Below are positions 43,168 to 51,278 of a DNA stretch of 51,278 nt, one piece after another; position 1 is the first letter of the stretch; each line of letters opens with the position of its first letter. A program made the position numbers and the translations under genes. This stretch comes from Bacteroidales bacterium. Its GTDB lineage: Bacteria > Bacteroidota > Bacteroidia > Bacteroidales > UBA7960. A model generated the notes under the pieces. That model saw only the letters and a list, made by a program, of their open reading frames with translations. It searched no databases and was not told the DNA's origin. Where the stretch lies: the NCBI GenBank assembly GCA_003559855.1, contig PWJZ01000085.1:1-51278 (forward strand), read 5' to 3'.

Positions 43168-44304
43168 ATGGAAAATAAACAAAACATTTTTATTACTTCC
43201 AACGAGCCATGGGGCCCATTATGGTTCTCAAAACAGCATTATGCTTATGAATTAGCTAAATTGGGTTACAATGTCTATTTTATAAACCCCGTAAAAAAAT
43301 ATAGTTTAAAAAATCTGTTTTCCTTTAATGTAAATGTCCAACAAGTTCCTGAAGGTTTAACAGTAATAAGCTACAAAAACAATTTCCCCGTAAGGCTTTT
43401 TCCACGCTTGTTTATATACCTGAATGACTTTTTGAACACATGGAAATTAAAAAGATGTTTAAAGATTAAGACGGAAAAAATTATATGGTGGCAGTTTGAT
43501 TTTTTGCGTTTTATTAACCTGCCTTTTTTTAACAAGTCAAAAAGAATTTATCATGTGGTGGACCCCTTTATGTATAGTTCTCTTGACACAATAATGGCAA
43601 AAAAGGCTGATTTAATCGTTTGTGTCAATAATAAATATTTACCCTATTATAAAAACAAAGCTCCTGAAAAAAGAATAATTTTTCAACCGCATGGCGTTTC
43701 TGTTTATGATGAAAAAAAAACTGACAAAGAAAAAGTATCAGAAATCAAAAAAAAATATGGCGATTATTTGTTCTTAGCCGGCTCAATTAATAATGACGTG
43801 AGTTTTGAATTATTGGAAAACATTTTAAAAACAGGATATAATTTATTAATAGCAGGCGAAATTATAAAACTAAATGACACCCTTCTAAATAAGTGGAATA
43901 ACTTTTATAATTATTCTAATTTTAATTTCTTGGGTGTAATAGCAGGTAATGAATTGAAAAATTATATTGCTCCTTCACGTATAACAATAGTGCCTTATCG
44001 TTTTGACCTTTCTAAAACAATTGTATCCGGATCATTAAAAATAATTAAGTACATTGCTCAAAACAAAGCTGTAATCACATCAATAGATTCCGGGATACCT
44101 GAATTGGAAAATAAAGCTATTTATAGAGCCAAGAATTCTGACGAATTTTTAGATCTGATAAAAAGAGCATTCAGATCGGAGCTTACGGTTGATAAAACCG
44201 CAGTTGAAAAATATTTGAATGAACACACATACCCCGATAAAATTCAAAAGATTTTGAACGAATTAGACAAGGCAGTAATAAAGTTTAAAAAGAAAAACAA
44301 TTAA
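43168..44304 (+). CDS. Glycosyltransferase, GT-B, TuaH-like
   Basis: 378 residues from the ATG at 43168 (MENKQNIFITSNEPWGPLWF); the open frame extends to a GTG at 43144. The start motif FSKQHYAYELAKLGYNVYFINP, YHVVDPF, ADLIVCVNNKYLPYYK, FQPHGVSVYDE, and the late ITSIDSGIPELENKAIY resemble TuaH-type teichuronic-acid glycosyltransferases and related GT1/GT4-like enzymes. Very low GC, as with its neighbours. Specific sugar not determinable. Confidence 0.8.
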   Translation: MENKQNIFITSNEPWGPLWFSKQHYAYELAKLGYNVYFINPVKKYSLKNLFSFNVNVQQVPEGLTVISYKNNFPVRLFPRLFIYLNDFLNTWKLKRCLKIKTEKIIWWQFDFLRFINLPFFNKSKRIYHVVDPFMYSSLDTIMAKKADLIVCVNNKYLPYYKNKAPEKRIIFQPHGVSVYDEKKTDKEKVSEIKKKYGDYLFLAGSINNDVSFELLENILKTGYNLLIAGEIIKLNDTLLNKWNNFYNYSNFNFLGVIAGNELKNYIAPSRITIVPYRFDLSKTIVSGSLKIIKYIAQNKAVITSIDSGIPELENKAIYRAKNSDEFLDLIKRAFRSELTVDKTAVEKYLNEHTYPDKIQKILNELDKAVIKFKKKNN

Positions 44305-44538
44305 TGTGTGTTTATGTGAAAGCCTCATTTACTAAACATTCACAAATTGCGAGAGGGTGAAAGGCGGGAGCGTAAGAGCGCAAAAGGTTGAGAAAGAGAG
44401 AATAACATGTAATCTGATAATGAGTTAATATTTTAACAACTCAAATTTTTTATTTTTGGAATCGTTGATTCATAGTATATTCGTTAATGATAATTAGTAA
44501 TTTGAAAATACCAGGACTTTAAAACACCTTTTACAGGT

Positions 44539-45420
44539 ATGAATTTACCGTTAGTCTCAGTCATCATACCGGCTTACAACGCCGAAAGATACATTAAAAG
44601 CACCATACGGTCGGTATTGCTACAGGATTATAAAAATCTTGAAATAATCGTAATAGATGACGGTTCGACTGACAATAGCGCAACTGTTGTAAAAAAGCTT
44701 GCCAATGAAGATAAAAGAATAAATTATATTCACCAGCAAAACGGTGGTGTATCATCAGCACGAAACCACGGATACAAGCTTTCAAAAGGAAAATATATTG
44801 CCTTTCTTGATGCGGATGATATATGGCTGCCTGACAATATTGGCAAAAAAGTTGAGTATCTGCAAAGCGATCCCGAAGTCGGGCTTGTCCATTCTGATGC
44901 ATTGCTAATTGATGAGCATGGCAAGTCACTCGAAAAAGTAAAAAAAGGTAAAAGCGGATGGTTGCTCAATGACCTGCTTTTATGGAAAGGAACCTGCATC
45001 CCCGCTCCAAGCAGCATACTTGTATGCAGAGAAGTATTGGAAGAAGCAGGAACTTTTGACACTGAGCTTTCAACATCAGCCGACCAGGAATTATTTTTCA
45101 GGGTAGCGGCAAAATACAAAATCGGAAGAGTTGAACAAATAACATGGCATTACCGCATTCACAGCCAAAACATGCACTCCAATATAGCATTGATGGAGCG
45201 GGATTCACTGTTGGCTTACAAGAAAGCCACAGAAAATAAACTATTCAAAAACAAAACATTCAGGCGAAAATGCCACAGCAACATGTACCTGATACTTTCA
45301 GGTTGCTGGTATCATGACGGTAAAAACAAAAGTAAAGCAATCAGATATGCTTTAAAGTCAGCTTGGATTTACCCTGCTGCTTTGTATAAATTGCTTAGAA
45401 AAATGATCAGTTGGTCATAA
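44539..45420 (+). CDS. Glycosyltransferase family 2 (GT-A)
   Basis: 293 residues with a textbook GT2 domain: LVSVIIPAYNAERYIKSTI, EIIVIDDGSTDNSATVV, QQNGGVSSARNHGYKLSKGK, the metal-binding AFLDADDIWLPDN, and an acceptor-side STSADQELFFRVAAKY. Basic C-terminal helices may bind the membrane. Separated from the previous gene by a 234-bp spacer containing a purine-rich GCGAGAGGGTGAAAGGCGGG stretch. Closes the glycan island. Confidence 0.93.
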   Translation: MNLPLVSVIIPAYNAERYIKSTIRSVLLQDYKNLEIIVIDDGSTDNSATVVKKLANEDKRINYIHQQNGGVSSARNHGYKLSKGKYIAFLDADDIWLPDNIGKKVEYLQSDPEVGLVHSDALLIDEHGKSLEKVKKGKSGWLLNDLLLWKGTCIPAPSSILVCREVLEEAGTFDTELSTSADQELFFRVAAKYKIGRVEQITWHYRIHSQNMHSNIALMERDSLLAYKKATENKLFKNKTFRRKCHSNMYLILSGCWYHDGKNKSKAIRYALKSAWIYPAALYKLLRKMISWS

Positions 45421-45551
45421 CACTTCGTCACAAACGCTCTCATACCTGATTTGGTTTCCTGCCATATTAAGCCTGGTGTTAAAGCCGTGTCATTACTGTC
45501 GTGGTCTATCATCAAATCAGGGAGCTGTTGTTTTAGTTTTTTATGCTGTTA

Positions 45552-46613
45552 TTAAGCCAGACCAATGCTTTTATCGAGATACACATCCTGTATTGCATTG
45601 AGGAGCTGCGCACCTTCTTTCATGGGTCTTTGAAAGGCTTTTCTTCCTGATATCAAGCCCATACCGCCGGCTCTTTTGTTGATCACAGCCGTAGTTACCG
45701 CATCAGCAAGGTCTGAAGCACCTGATGATGCACCACCTGAGTTGATGAGTCCTACGCGACCCATGTAACAATTCACTACCTGGTAACGGCAAAGGTCTAT
45801 AGGGTGATCGCTGGTTAGTTCAGTGTAAACTTTTTCATGTGTTTTTCCAAACTTGAGTGCCTTAAAGCCACCTTCACTTGTTTCGGGCATTTTTTGCTTG
45901 ATTATATCTGCCTGTATGGTAGCTCCCAGGTAATTTGCTTGTGAGCTCAGGTCAGGAGCAGTGTGATAATCTTTGCCCTCCGCTTTAAAAGCATTGTTGC
46001 GAGTATAGCACCATAAAATAGTAACCATACCTAATTGATGAGCCAGCTCGAAAGCCTCCGCTACTTCAACCAACTGGCGTGAAGACTCCTGCGATCCGTA
46101 ATAAATAGTAGCACCAACAGCCACAGCACCTAAATTCCATGCCTCCTCAACCGACCCGTACATGATCTGATCATATTTGTTTGGATATGTCAGCAGTTCA
46201 TTATGATTTAATTTGACAATAAAAGGTATGCGATGCGCATATTTGCGCGATACTGAAGCCAGTATACCAAAAGTGGATGCCACGGCGTTTGCCCCTCCTT
46301 CTATAGCCAGCTTTACTATGTTTTCAGGATCAAAGTAAACCGGGTTTGGTGCAAATGAAGCACCGGCTGAGTGTTCAATACCCTGATCAACCGGCAAAAT
46401 AGATAAATAACCGGTCCCTGACAAACGACCATGATTGAACAATTGCTGCATGCTGCGAAGAACCTTGGGATTCCTGTTTGTGTTGGTAACAACCCTTTCA
46501 ATAAAATCAGGACCAGGTGAATTAAACTTCTCCCTTCCTATAGTCTTGCATTCATGATTCAAATAATAATCCGCTCTATCTCCAAGTAGTTCCGTTATTT
46601 TTTTTGTTGACAT
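45552..46613 (-). CDS. fbaB: Class I fructose-bisphosphate aldolase (FbaB/DhnA type)
   Basis: 353 residues, colinear with E. coli FbaB as I remember it: [128 protein letters not shown] and [20 protein letters not shown]. It cleaves fructose-1,6-bisphosphate by a Schiff-base mechanism, in glycolysis or gluconeogenesis. Stands alone, convergent with the last glycosyltransferase and divergent from a surface-protein gene. Confidence 0.97.
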   Translation of the reverse strand: MSTKKITELLGDRADYYLNHECKTIGREKFNSPGPDFIERVVTNTNRNPKVLRSMQQLFNHGRLSGTGYLSILPVDQGIEHSAGASFAPNPVYFDPENIVKLAIEGGANAVASTFGILASVSRKYAHRIPFIVKLNHNELLTYPNKYDQIMYGSVEEAWNLGAVAVGATIYYGSQESSRQLVEVAEAFELAHQLGMVTILWCYTRNNAFKAEGKDYHTAPDLSSQANYLGATIQADIIKQKMPETSEGGFKALKFGKTHEKVYTELTSDHPIDLCRYQVVNCYMGRVGLINSGGASSGASDLADAVTTAVINKRAGGMGLISGRKAFQRPMKEGAQLLNAIQDVYLDKSIGLA

Positions 46614-46922
46614 AGCTTTATCCGTTTAAATTTAACATTAATGATTTTAATAGTCATAATTTGGTATGAGCGTTAAATATATTATTAAATAAATTAAAAA
46701 CAAAATAAATCGTTTATATTTTACTGATTTTTTACAAAAAATTTTAAATTTTAAGTAATTTAGTGTTGTCAATTTACATTGATCATGACCAATTATAATA
46801 TTGACATGTTGTAAAAGATACGAGAAACCTCCATGCTTAAGACATTCAATATGCAGTAGAACGTTCAAAACGGGAGGTTTTTCAGAATATATCGGAAACC
46901 GATTTAATAAAATCCTGAACGG
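46614..46922. other. 309-bp divergent intergenic region with an inverted repeat
   Basis: Between fbaB and the plus-strand secreted protein. AT-rich. AAACCTCC (46825-46832) and GGAGGTTT (46873-46880) form a stem with a 40-base loop just before the start at 46923. It may be a leader structure or a terminator-like element. No ORF that I support. Confidence 0.45.
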
Positions 46923-47981
46923 ATGATAATGATTCTTTTTAAACCGCTAAAGCATTTCCTGATATTATTAGCCATAATTTTATATTGTAATAATGGTTAT
47001 GCGCAAGTTATCAAGGGCACAGTATTTGATAAAAGTACTAACGACCCTATACCTTTTGCAACAGTGTATTACAGCAGAACAACATACGGAACCGTATCCG
47101 ACCAAAACGGTCGTTTTGAAATAAAAATTCCTAAGGGCTCATCAATGCCTTTAATATTCAGTTCTTTGGGCTATTATTCTTCGGCTGTTACCGAATTTTC
47201 AGCCGATAAGCAATATTCTGTTTATTTGACTCCTAAAGTGTATGAACTAGATGAAGTTATTATAACAGCCGAAACAGATACAAGGGCAAGAAAATCCAAG
47301 TTAAGGATTTTTAAAAGAGAATTCCTCGGAAGGACCATTAATGCAAGACACTGTGAAATAATAAACACAGACGATATAATACTGGTATATTCGTCCGGCA
47401 AAGATACTTTAACAGCTTTTTCAAATGCCCCTGTAAAAATTTATAACGAAGCTCTGGGATACTATATAGAATTCTTTATGGATAAATTTGAATTTTGCAT
47501 GATCAACAATCGTCTTGCATTGATAGGAAACTATATTTTCCGTTCTGATACTTTAGCCTCTGAAGAGCAATTGTCGGAATTCGAGGAAAAAAGAAAAAGA
47601 GCTTATCTTGGCTCCAGAATGCATTTTTTCAGGGCTCTTTGGAATAATCAACTGGAACCCGAAGGTTTTACCGTAAGGGATGAATCGGGAGCTGAACTCT
47701 CTTATGATGAACTTGTGTATATAAAAGACAGCTTACAAAAGGGAAAACCGGAAAAGTATCTCAAATACAGCGACACCGTACTTGTTTATTACAGAAGAAA
47801 CATATTCAGGATTTTGTATGGCAGCTTTGTTATGGCTGATGATCATGAATATGTTTATTTTGAAAAAAACGGATACTTTTATACCCCGGGTCTGATATGG
47901 GAAGACAGTATAATGGCACGCGCACGAATAGCCGATCTGCTGCCTTTTAACTATAAACCTAAAGAAAAGAAAAACCTTTGA
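46923..47981 (+). CDS. Secreted carboxypeptidase-regulatory-like (CarboxypepD_reg) domain protein
   Basis: 352 residues: signal peptide (FLILLAIILYCNNGYA), then the beta-sandwich QVIKGTVFDKSTNDPIPFATV with GTVSDQNGRFEIKIP, the CarboxypepD_reg-like domain common at the N-termini of Bacteroidota outer-membrane proteins, ending in a TonB-box-like LDEVIITAE. Instead of a beta-barrel, about 220 mixed residues follow (FKREFLGRTINARHCEI and on) that I do not recognise beyond similarity to Bacteroidota hypothetical proteins. Two in-frame ATGs lie at 46923 and 46929. It starts a three-gene run of exported proteins. Confidence 0.8.
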   Translation: MIMILFKPLKHFLILLAIILYCNNGYAQVIKGTVFDKSTNDPIPFATVYYSRTTYGTVSDQNGRFEIKIPKGSSMPLIFSSLGYYSSAVTEFSADKQYSVYLTPKVYELDEVIITAETDTRARKSKLRIFKREFLGRTINARHCEIINTDDIILVYSSGKDTLTAFSNAPVKIYNEALGYYIEFFMDKFEFCMINNRLALIGNYIFRSDTLASEEQLSEFEEKRKRAYLGSRMHFFRALWNNQLEPEGFTVRDESGAELSYDELVYIKDSLQKGKPEKYLKYSDTVLVYYRRNIFRILYGSFVMADDHEYVYFEKNGYFYTPGLIWEDSIMARARIADLLPFNYKPKEKKNL

Positions 47982-48014
47982 AACCATATATTGTCAAACT
48001 TAAAAACTTATAGT

Positions 48015-48527
48015 ATGAAAAATAAAATGTTGTTTTTTGCTTTGGCAAGCCTGATTTTTTTTATTGATAGATGTTATTCACAGGAATATACAATAATTAT
48101 TGGTTCGGAAAGATATCCTTGTACCCGTGAATTTACTTTTCAAGGAGGATCTTCATTTGCCTCCATGGAGGGAGGCTTGAAAGTTACTATCATTAAACGC
48201 AACAACAGTGGTTATTTGAAGCTTTCATCACACGACTTCATTATGGGAAGTGTTTATGTTTTTCTTACAAACGGAAGAACAATAACCTGTACGGAAAGAA
48301 ATATATACAGGGTAAACGAAAAGAATATCCGATTGTACGATTTAACTCAACGCGATATAAGAGAACTTATGGATCACAGAATTGATTTTATCAGGTATAC
48401 TGCAAGAGTATTTCACGGACTTGAATCCTATACAGCCAAAAACCAAAAAGAATCGTCTGATACCGATAAAAAGCAGGAAAGTTATTATGATACGGCTTCG
48501 GCAATAAGACAATTGTTTGGCAGATAA
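48015..48527 (+). CDS. Small exported protein of unknown function
   Basis: 170 residues from the ATG at 48015; an open frame extends back to a TTG at 47991. Signal peptide MLFFALASLIFFIDRCYSQ followed by about 150 residues rich in beta-forming and charged residues (YTIIIGSERYPCTREFTFQG, YVFLTNGRTITCTERNIY). Two cysteines could pair. No domain recognised. Follows the CarboxypepD_reg-like gene by 33 bp and probably is cotranscribed with it. Confidence 0.65.
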   Translation: MKNKMLFFALASLIFFIDRCYSQEYTIIIGSERYPCTREFTFQGGSSFASMEGGLKVTIIKRNNSGYLKLSSHDFIMGSVYVFLTNGRTITCTERNIYRVNEKNIRLYDLTQRDIRELMDHRIDFIRYTARVFHGLESYTAKNQKESSDTDKKQESYYDTASAIRQLFGR

Positions 48528-48620
48528 ACTGCTAAAACAGGTTTGTAAATTGACCTGCCAAAACATCTTGCAGACAGCCAATAAATTTTTGAAACGTATT
48601 CCGGAGTTTTAGAAAAATAT

Positions 48621-48628
48621 TATATTTG
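48621..48628 (+). promoter_or_regulatory. Candidate -7 box (TATATTTG) for the FISUMP gene
   Basis: Exact TAnnTTTG match, 138 bp before the ATG at 48766. No well-spaced -33 element. Confidence 0.35.
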
Positions 48629-48765
48629 TTTGATACAGGTTATTATTAGTAATTATACAAAAATTTATAGCTTTATAAGTACCAGTTTCCCATATGGATA
48701 AATGATACTAAGCATAATTATACCGGACAACAATCAATAAAGATTAATAACCCAAATATAGTTTT

Positions 48766-50558
48766 ATGAAAACATATACATTCTTATTACTTTTTTTTTT
48801 GTAATTACAAACATAAAAGTGGATGCAGGCGAGATCACATTAAGTTTCACTGCAAATCACAATAACACTCATGTGAAAATCGACAGCATTTTTATTGAAA
48901 ACATTACCCAGGGCGCTGACAAGATGCTTTATGGTGATGACACTCTTCTGACACTGGTTATTACGCATATTGATATTTTAGAGGGCTTGTATAATGACCT
49001 GTACGTTTCACAGAATTACCCGAATCCTTTTTTATCAGAAACGAACATAGATGTATATGTTCCGGTAGCGGATTTTTTCTCTTTGGATGTTTATGATCTG
49101 ACAGGTCGTAAGTTGACAAGTTATGGGTCTGTTCTGCAACCTGGAATGCATCATTTCACTTTTCATGCTTGCAACCTTCAAAATTATTTTTTAACTGTGG
49201 GCTCTGAAAAGTATAAGCAGCAGCGTATAATGATACAGATAGGTATGGCGGGCAGGTATTCTTCGAAGATAACTTACAATGGCATTTCCATGCAAATGAA
49301 AACAGGGCGGTATGGCAGGTCGGATACCGGTTTCCCTTTTAATTTGGGTGATGAACTTAAATTTACCGGTTATTCTACAGGCAATTATGGTAATGTTGGT
49401 TATGATACTATTATTGATACTCCAACAACCGATAGGGATTATGTTTTTGATATAATTTATCCGGTGTACCTGCTCACATTGCTTGCAGATCCTGAATATG
49501 GCGGCGCCGTGGATGGCGAAGGTGAATATGAAGAGGGTGAAGAAGTAAACATTTCTGCAACTGCTGCCGAAGGTTACAAATTTATTGGCTGGACAGATGA
49601 AACAGGCATGGTGATAAGCGAAGATGCCAGCTTTGATTATACAATGCCGGCTGAAGATATTACGCTGACAGCCAATTTTGAAGAAACAGAAATACCCGTT
49701 TATACTCTTACTCTTTTGGTTGAACCGGAAGGAAGCGGCACGGTTGAAGGCGATGGTGAATACGTGGAAGTCGAGAAAGTGATAATTTCCGCTGAAGCAA
49801 ATGAAGGCTGGGAGTTTATTGAATGGACAGGCGACACAGAGCATGTTGATAATCCCGGATCAGCAACTGCAATAGTAACTATGCCCGCTGAAAATATTAC
49901 GCTGACAGCCAACTTTGAAATAGGAGAAGGATATATTATAGATATAGAAGGAAACATTTATAAAACTGTAATTATAGGTGATTATGAATGGATGGCGGAA
50001 AACCTGAGAACTGCCACTTACAATAATGGTGCGGAAATACCAAATGTAACAGATAATGGTGAATGGAGCAACCTGACTAACGGAGCATATTGCTGGTATT
50101 TTAATCAAATATATTATGGTGAAATTTTTGGTGCACTTTATAATTGGTACGCTGTTGAAACAGATAAGCTTTGCCCTGAGGGCTGGCGGGTACCAACGGA
50201 TGAAGAGTGGAAAAACCTGGAGGGCTCAGTTGACAGCCAATATGGAGTTGGTGACCCCGAATGGAATAAGACAGGGTGGCGGGGTTATGATGTGGGAGAT
50301 AAGCTAAAGTCAACTACAGGCTGGGAAGAAGGTGGTAATGGCACTGATGATTACGACTTTACAGCTCTTCCGGGCGGTTTCCGAAACTTTACGGGTGTTT
50401 TTATGAACATTAACTGGTTTGGATTCTGGTGGTCTTCCACCGAACACAATGATCCTAATTCGTGGAACCGTGGTTTACGTTACGATGTCAGCACCTCAGG
50501 CAGAGATAACTACTATAAAAAAGCCGGATTCTCCGTGCGTTGTTTAACAGATATATAG
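48766..50558 (+). CDS. FISUMP-domain surface protein with InlB-like repeats; signal peptide out of frame at a T10 tract
   Basis: The main open frame (from GTG 48819 to 50558, 579 residues) lacks a signal peptide. An ATG at 48766 encodes MKTYTFLLLFF, a good signal start, but the frame stops at 48802-48804 after a run of ten T (48791-48800). Adding one T would join it as MKTYTFLLLFFFVITNIK to VDAGEITLSF in the long frame. Domains of the long frame: a T9SS-sorting-like segment near residues 60-130 (VSQNYPNPFLSETNIDVYVP, LDVYDLTGRKL), two InlB/Flg_new-like repeats at about 216-290 and 296-368 (YTLTLLVEPEGSGTVEGDGE, ITLTANFE), and a C-terminal Fibrobacter-succinogenes-type paralogous domain (FISUMP) from about 370 (YEWMAENLRTATYNNG, CPEGWRVPTDEEW, FWWSSTEHND, GFSVRCL). 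Probably a cell-surface protein, perhaps phase-variable. Confidence 0.82.
48791..48800 (+). repeat. T10 homopolymer in the signal-peptide region
   Basis: Ten consecutive T between codons for LLL and VIT of the putative signal peptide. As given, the ATG at 48766 is out of frame with the long ORF; 11 T (or 8) would restore it. Confidence 0.85.
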
Positions 50559-50790
50559 ACATGATGTCTTAAAATTAACTAAAAACTGGTTTTTAAAATC
50601 AATCCTTGTTACACTATTTTGTTGTTTGCTTCTGCGTGATGTTGGCATTGTAAATATTGAAAAAGTTAAATCCAAATATGATAAAATTTCTAAAAAAACC
50701 ATTTTTTGTTTAATAAAATTCTTAATTTTGCAATCCGAAAACTGAGAACGGCAAAAATGTCTTTATAATTTTTAATTAGATTATATTTAT
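50559..50790. other. Spacer before the tRNA-derived array
   Basis: 232 bp, AT-rich, no ORF. A small palindrome (AGACAT-G-ATGTCT) lies just after the FISUMP stop. Probably contains the promoter of the tRNA array. Confidence 0.4.
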
Positions 50791-51029
50791 TCCTCCTTAG
50801 CTCAGTTGGTTAGTGTCCCGCATGTGCGGGATTAATCAGAGGAGTCAACGAGGAAAAAGTAAAAAATATTCCTCCTTAGCTCAGTTGGTTAGAGTCCCGC
50901 ATGTGCGGGATTAATCAGAGGAGTCAACGAGGGAAAAAGTAAAAAATATTCCTCCTTAGCTCAGTTGGTTAGAGTCCCGAAACTGCGGGATTAATCAGAG
51001 GAGACAACGAGGAAAAAAGTAAAAAATAT
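50791..51029 (+). repeat. Three tandem ~80-bp tRNA-Asn-derived units with replaced anticodon arm
   Basis: Units at 50791-50869, 50870-50949 and 50950-51029 (79, 80, 80 bp). Each starts with the same first 25 bases as the tRNA-Asn that follows (acceptor 5' strand TCCTCCT, D-arm GCTCAGTTGGTTAGAG; the first unit has one change). The 10 bases CATCTGACTG of the tRNA are replaced by a 16-base hairpin (TCCCGCATGTGCGGGA in units 1 and 2, TCCCGAAACTGCGGGA in unit 3). The tRNA word TTAATCAGAGG follows, then a non-tRNA tail (AGTCAACGAGGA, A/T-rich linker). There is no T-arm and no normal anticodon stem, so they cannot be functional tRNAs. Confidence 0.85.
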
Positions 51030-51103
51030 TCCTCCTTAGCTCAGTTGGTTAGAGCATCTGACTGTTAATCAGAGGGTCCCTGGTTCGAGTCCAGGAGGGG
51101 GAG
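51030..51103 (+). tRNA. tRNA-Asn (GUU anticodon)
   Basis: Full cloverleaf by eye: acceptor TCCTCCT/AGGGGGA (one G-T pair), D-arm GCTC..GAGC, anticodon arm TCTGA-CTGTTAA-TCAGA with anticodon GTT, variable GGGTC, T-arm CCTGG-TTCGAGT-CCAGG, discriminator G. CCA is not encoded. It is the fourth and only intact unit of the array, in the same orientation and with the same ~80-bp phase. Confidence 0.95.
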
Positions 51104-51214
51104 CTTGATAAAAACCACATATGGAAAGGTTCTGTATGTGGCTTTTTGTCTCTATTGAAAACACTAAAGAATCGAAAAATAATTGAGAAATTAATTGACG
51201 GCGATGCTATGGCC

Positions 51215-51278
51215 GGCAAATTAGCTCAGCTGATTAGAGTCCCGCATGTGCGGGATTAATCAGAGGGTCCCTGGTTCG
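51215..51278 (+). other. Partial tRNA-like sequence with the same hairpin replacement, cut by the window end
   Basis: Acceptor-like GGCAAAT, TA, D-arm GCTCAGCTGATTAGAG (different from tRNA-Asn), then TCCCGCATGTGCGGGA at 51240-51255, TTAATCAGAGGGTCCC and TGGTTCG, which match the 3' half of tRNA-Asn. A chimera of another tRNA's 5' half, the inserted hairpin and a tRNA-Asn-like T-arm. The rest lies beyond the window. Confidence 0.7.

Noticed and set aside
46647-46868. 73-codon minus-strand ORF upstream of fbaB
   Set aside because: AT-rich accidental frame covering a promoter region and an inverted repeat.
50791-51029. CRISPR array
   Set aside because: The repeats are contiguous ~80-bp tRNA-derived units without unique spacers, and no cas genes are present.
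50791-51029. Integrative-element attachment site copies at tRNA-Asn
   Set aside because: att duplications normally copy the tRNA 3' end; here the 5' part is repeated and the T-arm is absent. No integrase gene is in the window.

Overview
The window looks like a chromosomal segment of an anaerobic, low-GC member of the Bacteroidota, probably Bacteroidales-like and possibly from a metagenome. Seen directly: two proteins with type IX secretion (T9SS) sorting tails (1-188 and 19763-21676), a FISUMP-domain surface protein, several TAnnTTTG -7 promoter boxes, few strong ribosome binding sites, and oxygen-sensitive enzymes (AOR, a NuoEF-type iron-sulfur flavoenzyme). The lineage is inferred, since no rRNA gene is present.

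1-13 kb is mostly housekeeping: a T9SS protein tail, a gamma-carbonic-anhydrase-like protein and nadB, the ion-pumping pyrophosphatase hppA, a bifunctional-nuclease-family protein, a nucleoside transporter, thyA and folA, a Bacteroidota-type secreted protein and dnaB. Two copies of one small inverted-repeat element (MITE-like) lie here, one beside hppA and one between thyA and folA.

13-24.5 kb is a redox region. Three co-directional genes encode NuoE-like and NuoF-like subunits and a 1213-residue fusion (NuoG-like ferredoxin head, GltD/NfnB-like FAD-NAD(P)H module, ferredoxins, degenerate molybdopterin domain). This is probably an electron-bifurcating NAD(P)H/ferredoxin oxidoreductase. A ferritin-like protein, a T9SS protein with a nested domain and a tungsten aldehyde:ferredoxin oxidoreductase follow. 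A possible structured RNA lies just after the last gene.

24.7-34 kb holds a TPR protein, a GT-C/Wzy-like membrane protein, a divergent UDP-GlcNAc-2-epimerase homologue, an NtrC-type regulator with its histidine kinase, a K+-channel-like protein with a zinc ribbon and an SsnA-like amidohydrolase.

34-45.4 kb is a surface-glycan island: five glycosyltransferases, a P-loop kinase-like protein, a DegT aminotransferase overlapping an ATP-grasp ligase, and a GNAT acetyltransferase. It is interrupted near 41 kb by a repeat-rich stretch and a broken AbiE-type toxin/antitoxin pair.

45.5-51.3 kb holds fbaB, two secreted proteins and a FISUMP surface protein whose signal peptide is out of frame across a T10 tract. 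The window ends with an unusual array: three ~80-bp tandem tRNA-Asn-derived units with the 5' anticodon-stem strand and anticodon replaced by a small hairpin, then an intact tRNA-Asn(GUU), then a partial tRNA-like sequence carrying the same replacement. This array is the strongest unexplained signal in the window.
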